A stretch of DNA of 64,000 nucleotides from Stichopus chloronotus (Eukaryota > Echinodermata > Holothuroidea > Aspidochirotida > Stichopodidae), in the NCBI GenBank assembly GCA_021234535.1, contig CM037850.1:2418001-2482000 (forward strand). Direction: 5' to 3'. The position numbers and the translations under genes were made by a program. The notes under the pieces are model-generated. The model was not told the origin of the DNA, ran no database searches, and saw only the letters and a program-made list of their open reading frames with translations. Below, piece after piece: positions 34,831-47,300 of this stretch. Within the stretch, counting starts at the first letter, position 1, and each line of letters opens with the position of its first letter.

Positions 34831-37700
34831 TTATAGTGAACTGGTGAAATTGTATGATCCTTTGGTAAAAGACCTAGAGTCAGCATCCCGTTCAATAGAC
34901 CCGACCTTTTTAACTTTAACCAGATGTTGTAATTGTGCAATGTAGCGTAATATGCAAAGATACTTTTGAGCCGTTATTGTTTTTGTTACTTGAGCCTTGT
35001 GGCACCAGGCTATAAGCTTAAGTTTGCTACCTTACAGTAGATATCAGTTTTGAGATATTATGTTCGGTTCTGCTTACCACCATTTTATGCTTGAAGAATA
35101 TTTGGCTCTAATTTACAATCAGTGCCCGGAACTAGGTCTATGTGAGATGTGGTTGCAGTAAACTATTACAAATCCACGTGTGCATGCCCTGTATTGAAAT
35201 CAATGCATGTTGGCGATCAGATACGCAACTCCGTGGATTGCCCTCTTGTTATTTATTTTGATGTTGCTCACATATTACTTGATGATCGCAGTTTCAGTTA
35301 CACATTTAGGAAAATCATAACATGTGAAATCAATTTATCTACCAGCTTACAGGTTCCATAATTATTACGTTATATGTCTTAGATCTGTACCTACTACTGT
35401 CTTCTTTGTTTACTTAGTATTGCTCACAGTCACATGAACCACACCGCATTTTATCTCGTTCACGTAAACTCCATTTTATTGTTTCAATTGACAACATGTA
35501 TATTCTGCTCACGCATGGAAATATATTTTATGTTATAACCCAACCGCTCCGCGTAGATAGTTTTCTCACAATTCTAGCTAGTATTAAGTAATGACGCCAC
35601 TTTAATCTAGTCCCTACGAATGCCCCACTCGTAAAACCAGTTGCGGAATAAATGATGGGCCGGGGCCTTGGTGATAAAGCCCAATAGAAAAAGTGGGGTT
35701 TAAGAACAAATCAAAGAGGGTGCATAAGTCCTTAGGATTCCCATGTCATCCCAACGAATCGAATATGTATTACCATTTCTCAGAGACTGATTTTTCTTTC
35801 ATTAATTGAGAAATTACTAACATGATATCTCTTTTTCAAGTCTGCTTACATGCAGCTGAAAGCGCTCGAAGAAGTGCTATCAGGAGGCTTGTGAAGCGAT
35901 TGTTTCTTGTACAGTCTGTCCAACGGGACCCTCCCCTTAGAAATTTCTGAATATGCCCTTCTTATGTTTGCATAGCCTGGATTCGCCCCTGTAATCCTCA
36001 GTTCTCAGTCACAGAATAAGCGTTTATTATTTACCCTTCTGTTTACAGCATGAACGCACAGGGCACTGACTGATTTTCCAGGGAAAATATAACCTTCACC
36101 ATCCACCACCCTCATAAATCAGCCACACTATTGATCGCAGCTCCCTACAAACAAATAAGAGTAGGGACAAGGATACCATAATGATCCAGCTAGCCAAATA
36201 TCTGAAGTGCACCTGAATGCTGGAGGCGGATGCATGTGGTCCGCTTGGGCCCGCAAGCGTTAGTTTCCCCACCCAAGCATTATATGGTGAGTAAGGTGAG
36301 TTACGGAAGATGCCTCACTTGAATTATTGACTGATTGGCTGAACAAATTAGTCTTGAGCAACTATTAACTGAATTTCTGTCTGTGAGCAACTAAATTTAT
36401 GAAAAAGAAGGGTAGCGCCTTTTCAGTAACATACCATTCTCAAATATTGGTTTGAAAAACATGATTTTTTTTCCTAAAAAACAAACGCTTTCTTTTCCTG
36501 TAACATGGTTTTCAAGACAAACAAAAACCAATATGTCACTGCCAATGGGGCTTATAAGAAATTGTTTAGCTAAATATATATATTATATAGATTATACTTT
36601 TTCTAACTAACGTCAAAAACTGTAAACATGTACAGTAGACTATTAATTGGACTTTTATTACATGAAATTACTGCAGGTCTGATTTGCGTAGAAACAATTT
36701 ACTCAGCGATCTTGCCCATGGAATATTAACTAGAAGCTTAGATGATGGACAGGTGGGGGAGGGGCGTATAATCAATTTACAAATATCTACTTACTTGTGA
36801 TTAGCTTGCAAGAGCTGGCAATCACCAATGCAATTTAGTATTGGTGGTTTCAAAATATAAATTACCTGTGACCGCACTCTCTATATCTTCTTGTTTTGAG
36901 TAGTTAATAGCATCATACGTTAGATGATATAAAGATATGATATAGGTCTAGAGCGACGTTTAAAATTTTACATGAGCAACTCAGTGGTCATCAAAGTGCC
37001 CCCCCCCCCCCCACTGGAGGCGTTGGAACGTCTCAGGTGAAAACATGGGGAACATGAAAGGTGGGGGACGTTGACACTCATTAAACGACACTTGACGCGT
37101 GAAAACACAATAAGACAACAAAGGAGGGTCTGTTAGTTTTTCTTCGCTTCAAAATCGCTTGATATCACTGGAAGGAGCGATATGCATCTCCTCATTAAGA
37201 CGGAACCATACGATTGCGACTTCACAGCATTACAGTAATGTCACCATTCATTATGTTGACTAACTGGACATGCGTTTTCAGTGTACCAGACACATAGTAC
37301 GCCTGCCTTAAGGTTTTTGTTGTTTTTGCAAATAGAAATGTTCAATATTGTTGAACGTCCCACCTTAAATAATAGAAAGGGGGGTGGCGGGGATGGGGGC
37401 ACAGTTGAATACGTTGATAGGGGAATGCAATCTAAAAAGAAAGTTTAAGGACGGCTAAACTTCAACCAGTTCACAGAGGGAAGTCGTCTGTTTATGACCA
37501 TTGTCTAAAAGCAAAGGAAACAGAATTGGTTTACTAGGAAATAAGAATGGTGTTATAATGGGAGAGTAGCTTGATCGCATTCTAATCGTAGTTCACATAA
37601 AGCGGTACATATCAAACTTTCACGGTAACTCGAGGACTCGGACAATGTCACTCGGACTCGGTTGCCAAAGACTCGGACTCGGAAGGTAGGGACTCAACGC
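34831..37700. other. Intergenic, nothing recognised
   Basis: AT-rich sequence with a C run near 37005 and ACTCGG repeats near 37630-37690. No exon, RNA gene or element that I can support. Confidence 0.45.
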
Positions 37701-37719
37701 GAGCACTGAAATTGATTAC

Positions 37720-37835
37720 CAAATATACCATTGCGCACATACCAACACGGATTGTTTTACTGGCTAAAATGCTCTCTAATAGAAAAACCTCAGACACTGA
37801 TTGTCATCCACTATTCCAGTGCCAACAAACAAATC
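37720..37835 (+). other. Possible 5' UTR exon
   Basis: The stretch ends AACAAACAAATC before a perfect GTAAGT donor (37836). It lies 417 bases before the acceptor of the start exon at 38253. The 5' end is not visible. It may be the untranslated first exon of the propeller gene. Confidence 0.35.
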
Positions 37836-38252
37836 GTAAGTAAACCATTACTCTACCAGACGATCACGCAGACAATCATCTACGATTATCCGACAGGTTC
37901 CTTCGAGAAATTGATGTAGTGCTCGAACGATTATAAAAACGATTACAAAATAAATCTTTTCTCATAACTATCAACACGACGAAGCCAATGAATAGAGAAT
38001 GCTAAGAATATCAAGAATAAATCGTTCTAAATTTCGTTTTAAACTTCATCAATATACTTTTGGTGCTATTGTTCATATCATAGTTTTTACTTAACTTGGT
38101 AAATAATATAAACAATTTTAAACCTTCCATGAAATTAGCTTTGTCATTATCTCACTTGGTAAAATGATATTTTCAATATGTATTTAGAATATTTTATTCA
38201 TGTCCCTTAAAGTTAAACAAATTCTTTACTGTTATTTCATTTTACTCTTTAG

Positions 38253-38318
38253 GCAACATTTTCATCCAGACAATCTTCACCTTAGATTATCAACTACAAT
38301 GGCATCCAACAAGAACTC
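38253..38318 (+). CDS. Start exon with ATG (MASNKNS)
   Basis: A TTTTACTCTTTAG acceptor is followed by 46 untranslated bases and ACAATGGC, a fair start context. Then come six codons and TC before a perfect GTAAGT donor. The phase and sense match the exon at 46849, with no better partner seen in between. Confidence 0.45.
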
Positions 38319-41300
38319 GTAAGTAACAAAATACCAAAAAAAATACATGTTTCCATTCCTCTTGTTTTAGAGTGTACGATTACAATGAAGAACGGTCCTG
38401 TCATGATAAATTGGTAATTTTAAAGTAAGAAATCTATTAATATTAAATACTTAAAAAAAGCAAGGAGAATACACTCTAAACATGGATACATCACGATTCA
38501 GCTTACGAACTAAGTTACATAAATAAAAGGTTACATGAAGAGAGAAAGCGAAGAGTTACAGAATTGTAGAGATTATAACTCAAAGAAGAGGGGATTTAGA
38601 TTTTTTTTGCAAACCACTGGGACATCTGAACTTTTGATTTAATTCACTACAGTTTAATGTCTCATGCTACACATGAAATGTCCAGATAAAGGATAAGAAT
38701 ATTGTGGTCGTGATATTTTCTTTATGCTTGTAGCGTCATGCCCGGCCCTCTAACCCCTTAGGAAAAAGAAAGAAACCTTCCTTGCCAAAAGGAATACATG
38801 GATTGGAGACAATACTTTCAACTCCATACACTAAATCTGAAACAAAGTTTACATTCCCACCAAAAAGGATTTACTCTTCCAACCTTTAGTTAACAGAAAG
38901 TATAAAATATGATGTCGGAATGCTATTTTGTTATTACAATATTTTTGTTGGAAGCATCCCATAAGGAGACCTACGTTAGAAATATAACAATTCAGACGTA
39001 GTACTATGGTAAGCTTAATAAATGTCCAAGAAGACCAGCTGATGAAGTGTCGGACCTCTCGACGCCATTGCTAAGACGCCCCTGTACGGTGTGGGACAGG
39101 TAAGCAATCTAACCGCAACCACGCAAAAAGACGTCATGGTGACGTGATGGGGTTTCAAATGCTAATGAACTGAAAGAGATGATTTTCAAGCATAATATCT
39201 CAACATTTAGAAATTATCAAAAGATTACAATCCCGAAAACTATTTGCTAAAAAAACAAAATGAGGTACTGTTGATGGCCACTTAAAATGCATGTGAAAAA
39301 GTAGGAATTTGACCCTTCTTATGAAAGGTCTAAAAATGTGTTTCCAGCACGTCGTAAAACCATAAATTATTACATCGGGACGTTGTGAAACCACTCAGTA
39401 ATTGTCACAATAGAAGGAAAATGTTATCTCCTATCAACTGATATCAGTTTTGTACCATTAAATTTAGTAAGTGAGTCAGGCACTCGGCAAATATAAGACG
39501 AACAGTTCCGTCCTCATATACACATGGATGTCAGGACTATTTAGGCGACATGAATGATGGCAAGTTGGCGACCACCGGCGACTACTCATATGTGTATAGG
39601 CTAGATGCAGTACATACAGAATGTACAGTAAAATCGCTGTATCCTAAATTGTTGATTACAGGCGATTGTGTCTATTTATATTTCGTAATTTTGGTGTTAC
39701 GGAAAGCTCTGCAAATATCGTTTTAAAAATACAGAGTTGATTCATTAGATGAGCCAGGTACTCGCAAAGTTTGAAGACACTGCTTGAGACGTGCGAAATA
39801 ACAGTCTCTTTGCGATTGTATTTGTTTTTACATATGTACATAATACCTAAAGAAAGTTTCATTTCCAAAGATATGAAAGATCAAAGTGTCCACCTACCTG
39901 GCTATAATGGAAAACAGAAAGCCTCATTTTGCATTATTCAACAAACAGTTGGCCATCAATTGTCTGACTAGTTCCGCAACATGACTTCGTTGAGACTTTC
40001 CAGTGCAGAGTACAATGTAAGAGAATGGGTAACGTGACTTAATTAACTCAGTGGTTGATAGATTGTTAGGCGGGATGTAGAAAAAAAAAAGAAAAGAATG
40101 AGGGCTGATTTTAGACAGGACTATAGAAGATGACAGCTTTACGGGTATGAGCGAATGGTGCGAGAAACTTTTGGGTTCTTTGCAGAACCCCGTCCCTTTT
40201 AATTTATTCCAGGGGCACTTGGGGGTTGGTGTGGCTATACTTCAGTGAATGTAGTCATAACAGCTCTAACCTTAAGATACCCTTTTTCCCATTATTTCGT
40301 CTCATTTGTTTCTGCTTACTGTTCGGGGCGTGTGGGTTGTAGTTTACGGTAGCTATTTGACGGGGAGAGTACTGCAGTGTGTATATGACGTGCATGTACG
40401 CACAGATTAGGAAGGTAAATGGTTTATCAAGTGGTCTAATAAAACGAAGAACGGTGTTACAACATGGTTCTTACAATTTAAATTCTTTAAGCCATTTTAA
40501 CCCAACAATTAGTTCAAAATAGTTTGCAATTCGTCACCGGTTGTTCCTCTCTTCAGTGTTGATATGAAAATAGAGACAATTTTATGGTTTCCACTATCAA
40601 CAATTTTGATGAGGGAATTTTGTGCCATACCCTACCGCCGGTCAACAAATGGGGGAACGTGTAACCCTGTTCTTCGAGCGTCATTGTGTTATTTCAATCG
40701 ACTATGCGTAGAACTGCCGGCCACATTTTTAGAAACGTGGTCTAGGAAATATCTTTCTTTCCATATTTGGAACGAAGCGTTTATTGCAAAACAGCGCTTA
40801 TTTTCCAATAAAAACACAATAATTTTATATGAAATAGAATATTCTTGCTACAATAGTTTTAATATTAAAGCTGTAATATGAGTTGAAAATTTGTCCCACA
40901 TTTTGACACTCAAGGTCAAATACGTTATAGCCACTACAAACAAGAAAAGGTTAAGTTCCATTCTTGTACCCATAAATATTCATATCCATTTCCATTGGGC
41001 TGTTTGATTTCAAGTAACAGTGATGACGTCTAGGCGTTCTTGTAGAGTCTGAATATTGTAGGGCCAACAAAATATCGAGACAATTTTCATATTCAAATAT
41101 CTGGAAGTTGAATGCTGCATAGTTCTCTTCTGCCTCGGTCACACTACGAAACGTGTCTGCGACATGGAATTGCAAATGACATGCAACTGCTGGCAACTAG
41201 TACCGTCTACAATCGGGACGGGAGTGTGACGCAGACAGTACTGCAACTTGGCTGCGTTGTACTGCGATGTACTGCGAATGGTCTGCAACTATTTGCAAAA

Positions 41301-44300
41301 CGTGCTGCGCTGTGTTGCGTCGATCACAGAACGACGGAAAATGCGCGCAACACGATCGGAGCATGAGCCTGAGCCTGGGCATGCAAGGTATGCAGACTGT
41401 TCGGCGATCTTATGTGATCGTTTTGCCATGTACTGCTACTATCGTTTGCAGTCAGATATACCCACAAGTGTATAAAAACTGCACCGGCTGTTGGAAGCAG
41501 CCAATAAAATCCAACTGAATGGAAAACAATAAGATCGCCATAGAACCATGGATATCGATAATATATATCCGTACATTGATGCAGCTAGAGAAGACGAATA
41601 AAATAGACTGCTACAAGGTAGCACACTAACTGCAATCTACTACCGACAGCGAATTCACAGGAGAAGAATATGAATGAGACCTTGAGTATCAAGAAGAATT
41701 ATCTGTGGTCAGTATGATAACCTCATGGCGGAGCTTGGAAGAGAATCTAATGGTGACTTCGTAGGATTCATGAGGATTAACCCCGAGTTGTTCCATGAAA
41801 TGGTGCAAGTTCAGGCGCCGTATGAGAATACGTTGGGAGAACGGGCGAATACCATTTTGCAGTAGCTGCTGCGTCGTGTTGCGCATGTTCACAGTACTGT
41901 ACGTTAACAGCACATTGGCGCTATATATTCGCATTATATATGCGAATACATAGTGCACATTCGCACTATTATATAAATGTAAAATCCACGTATGCTCCAT
42001 GTGATATAAAAAGTCAGTAAAACACTTCACAAACATGATAATTTTGAAGCACAAATATGTTTAAAGAGAAAAGTGTATCTTTCGGACACCCCTCTGTCCT
42101 TCTTCAGCACTTACAAGTTAATGTTGAAAATAATGTTAAAAAACAACAGATTGCACTTGATGTGTAGCGCGAGCTCGGAAAACGCAACGATAAACAATTA
42201 GTGTGTTATGCGCCTCAATTAGTGCACGTTAATTATTACTATCACCCCACCCCACCCCACCCCAAACAGAGGGGAAATCACTCAACAACCCAAGGTCTTT
42301 ATTTAGACCATTGGAATGAGTGGATAATTTAATTATCCACTTACTCTCCGCTTTCAACCTTTTGGTGACAGAAGAGTAGCCGTTACCGAGCAAAATACAT
42401 TCCAGATTAAAAAACGAATGATTAGGCTCACCGCTGTAGTGCTTGGGTACAGGGTAGCCCAAAGACAGATCCTGTTTTTTTTTTTTGTTTTTTTTTTTGT
42501 GATTGTTAAACCTTAGACTAAATTTGCTGCCTGTCTGGCCAACATAGTTACCTTTATCACATATGTTGCAGCATAACAAGTAGACTACATTAGGTGTATC
42601 TTAATCAAGGGAAGGGGGCCGAATGTTGTATGTAGGAGAGGTAAAAGTTTCATCAGTGACAATGAAACGACAAACTTGACATCTGGGTTTGCCACACTTT
42701 TTGTTACCTGTGTTTCTTGTTTCCTACCACTAGGAACCCAGGTAACAAAAGGTTTCGTGGATACTTGAGAAGTGGCGCACTTCGAAAACTATATTTCGTG
42801 CAATTCATGCATAGCAACTATCCACCATGGTTTAGTATCAATCCGAATAGCAACAGCACAGCACCAGACAAAACACATTTTTCAGATTTGTGAAATTGTG
42901 TGTGTGGGTGGGCTGGTGTTTTTAAAGTGTGGATGTGTGTTCAAATACATTTTTTCACATCTTTGTTACAAACCTATCCACATGTTTGTGATTGTTGTTG
43001 TACCAGGTGCTTTTTTAACAAAATATGGCACCCTATCCACTTTGCCCTCACAAAATTCTCGACAAGTCCACTTTTGTCTCAAGCTTTAAGGGCAAAGTGG
43101 TTCACTCTGCATTTTTTTTTTTTAATAGTCAATTTTTATTCAATGCTTGTGTTCAGTAAGGCTTCATTTTGTATGTAAGCTGAAGTTCCATGAAACTGGA
43201 ATATAAGTTGTCCTGACGATCACCTGGTTTACTGGTTTACCACATTTACTGTTTTTCTTCGTCAGTGTTATAGAGAAGAGAAACTAGGCGAAAATGTCAC
43301 CTGTCACAAGACCTCAAAGGGAACTACATACTCATTTTCCAGATATTTGAATATGAAAACTGTCTCGACATACAAAAGTTAGACTCGCCAAGAAAGCCTA
43401 GACGTCAGTCACTTTTAGTCAGTTGAAATCAAACAGACCAATAGGAATGGATATGAACATTCATGCATGCAAAAATGGGTCTTAAAAATATTTTTGTAGT
43501 GACTAAGACATGTTCCGCGGAACTTGGCTTTTACTAAGTACAAATTTCTAACTCACACTACATCTTTATTCCCTTTATATTCCTCTTTATGCCCCCGTTA
43601 GTATTCATAAAATGTTGATTTTCGTTAACGTAGGTAAAAATTGACACCAAGAAGTTTTGCGAAGTTTTGTGATCCCCTTTACCCACGTTTTCTTCGTATC
43701 TTTATGTAATTGACACAACTATGAGCTGTTTATGATTAGCTTGTCCTTTTCTCATCTTGGTGCAGTCACTTGAAGACAAACAAAAAATCTAGGTCCAATG
43801 ATTTTTTTTTAATTTTATTTCACTCTGTGAGTGCTTGACCATAAAGTTCAAACGTAGCGGTAATATATCGAAGTTGGCACCTTGACGTATTGCTAAAATA
43901 GTTTTAAAAAAAGCTAAAAGCGTCTGCATGTCATTTTTTTTTAATTATATATAATTATGACTTAGGGCTAAAACATACAGTGTTCAATGTCTGGTATCAC
44001 CCTCTTCCATATGTGCTTTAACTCCATCACTCTTTAATACTTTAATTAGAACCTTTTCTTATAAGTTAAAACACTCAAGAAACTTTAATTTGGACGAAAG
44101 GCATTCAGGATGGACAAAGACACATTTATAAATTGTGATAACTCAATAAAATCTCATAAAATGTATACGGATAGTGTTTGGTCTATAATTGGATACACGG
44201 TATGCCAGGTTTGTCATATGTGGTATTTCATATTATCTATTATCAATACAAATAAAACTTTATCTTCTACATTATGATGCAGGTAATTATGTTAAAATAT

Positions 44301-47300
44301 GTATCCTTTTTATACACAAGCATTCGCCCGTCTATTCTTTTTTATCTTATCGCAGTCGTCTACAGAAATAATCGACAACGTAAGTTGCCGGTGGTTCATA
44401 ATGTTTAAATAGGTTGACATTAGCAAATTTTCCATTTTGCATAAAATGAATGTGTGCTGTCACAGGGATTTTAACAAGTTGCTACTGTGTTCTAACTTCG
44501 ACGTGGCTGACAGTTTTTAGATTCATATTTTGTGTTTTGCTTCTAGATTTAGCATTCATACATAGCGTCATCATTTTGTACAACTTTTGTAACGTCAAGA
44601 CGGACTTGCTGCAGGCTGTCTTTGTGGTGTGGCCGTTTCCGTTGATTATTTATTGCGGTACTCAACTACTTATGCAGTTACATACACTTCACTTTTGGTA
44701 ATAACGCATAGTCCACAGCAGGCCTAGTAGACTAACCAAGTTGCGGGTACATCAATCTGTGAGTTTTGTCAACCTGGGAGAGAGGTCCTCCTTGAGAGAT
44801 GTTTTTTTTTTTTTTAAGGGTTCTTTTTTTTTCCTGTATTTGTGTTCCAAAACAGCAGGACCTTTAATCCTTCTGATTTCTTTTAATTTTTGTGGACCAT
44901 GCCCTTCCTCATGACCCACCGCCGGGTTACGTGCCTGTCTCGCAAAGACACCGAATTGTATTACATGTCACTCATGTTATTCCTTTCACCGAACTGATAC
45001 CTATATTCAATATCACAATCAAACACGTACGTCTAAACTGAAATAATACAGCGAGAAAATTGTAATGGGTGAATGAACAATGACACTCTGCAAATAACAA
45101 GAAAAGAATACATATACTACAGCTGGGTGTATCATCGAGTCAATCACTTAGCGAACGTCGGGACAATAACATGTTCAAACATTTACTGAAATTAATAAAA
45201 CTTTGCAGTAATAATTGATTAAGTTTCTTTCTTTTTGGGCTATATTTTTACGATGTCTAGATTGTGTAGTCCACTGGTATAAAATTCATTTTCAAATGAA
45301 CGTTGCGAGCCTGGGTCCATGGTCGTGACGGTCAATTACTAAAACAAACAAAGAAAAACATTTAATTACCACAATTCAGAATAATGATATTCTTAAACAG
45401 AAGGAATATGTCTTATCTTTCTAAAATTGTACTATACAAGCCTTATCAAAGACGTACATTTTGGTCACAAATTTTAGTAATGTTTCCAAGTTTTTGGTCC
45501 ATACTTGTAACATATTCGCTTTAGACATTAAAGAATTAAATGCAAACAATTGTTTTGATATTGTGTGAAGAAATTACATTATATATCCCTCAAACAATCT
45601 CAGAAACAATTGCCATATTTTACTTTCAAAGCAAATGTTAGTTATGGCGATATTTTTAAGTTTCTGCTTATCATGACGTTATAGCCGTGCTAAAATCATG
45701 CTAAAGCGTTCAACAGACCCTCTTTCATGCCCGATTACACATGTATTAGAATGGACATGACACCTAATACCCCTTGCCAGGCAGCTCAAGAAAGTCTAGA
45801 CATTGGATTGACACACCTGAATTACTTTAGGAGAACGATGTTTAATTGACCATGTGGATTATCACAGCATGGGGTGATAAAAATGACCTCAGGCCTTGAC
45901 AGTTTGCAAGAAGTTGAACCTCAGTAGAACAAAAGAAGACTGAGGTTGAAGTCAATCCCATTTTAAAGGCGATTGATCGTCCTATAATCATTCATATGAC
46001 GTTGGTCTTCTCTTGATAACTCTCTGCAAATGAATGTACCCGTGAACAGCTAGCAATAAACTATTATGATATGAAAGGGGTATATATACATACAGAAAGC
46101 CTTCCAAAGTTTTATTACTACTTGCAAGGAGTACCGTTACTTGTGACGTTAGTACAGAGTCATCAAGAAGAAACTGACGTCACATGATGAAATAACAAGA
46201 CGACCAATCACCTTTAACGTACGAATAACGGCATGTGTGCAAAGTTGAACATCTTCGACACCAACATTTGGGATGAAAATGTTTTTGATGAGGCTTTGCA
46301 TGGTAAAATTTTAGAAGAAAAACAACATTCCTTTCTATTTGGAAACATTCTTATTTTTGGTAATTGTAATTTTTCTTTGCTTATTTTTTTTTGTTACTGA
46401 GTGATTTAACTTGACGATTACTTCATAGACGATGGCAACGTTCGTTTCTACATTCATTATAAATGGATTACTCAGTATAGGCATTACCAAAATATAGCAT
46501 GAAAGGTGAAACACCTAACCATGATGTTTGGATATCCCGATCGACGTTTGTGATTGACTCATGATACTCCCAATACATATAAACTTGATAAGTTCTGTCA
46601 GCCTTTTCAATTATTTCAACGTAAAGCAAATATGTCTCCAACATTTTCTTTCATCCAGATTTATTATAATGATTAACTAGTTGCAATAGTGTAAATAACA
46701 TTACTATATGCAGCGATGGTTGTGCATGTTGTTCTATCGTATATCTTGCCAAATCCTCACACAGTGTACACCTTGTAAATTCCTCGTTACCATGGATACA
46801 TGTCTCAACACCTGGTCAAATTTTTCCCTTTTTGCCTTTCACATGCAGTGTCTGTGTGCCGTGTACAAAAGTAGTTGCAAGATTCTCCGTACAAGATGGT
46901 AACTACACCGTGTACGTGGACGTACCGCAAGATGGCTGCCGTTTGGCTTTATCCGGGTATAACAACAACACGAAGGATACGTTCATCGACTTGTTTGCAT
47001 TAGAAAAAGATCCTGGTTTTCAGGATTTATCGTCATTAATGACGTCTCAGCCTTATTTTTCCAAAGAATTTACCAAGATGGAAGGTTTAACATGGCGGCT
47101 GCGGTGGTTTGTTTGCCTGTTGGATGATTCTGTATTCGTGACGTGTTGTTTTAATACAATAGAATCATACGATACTAAACATGACCGTCTCGTCAATCAA
47201 CGTCAATTTACCGGTGAAGCCAGATGTATGACAACCACCAGAGATGGGAGAATCTATGTTGGTTTATATCTCAGTACTAATGTGATTGTTTTTGATCGGA

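Noticed and set aside
41112..41518. Several overlapping frames on both strands
   Set aside because: All derive from the CTGCG/CTGCAAC-rich leader of the Harbinger remnant, with no conserved product.
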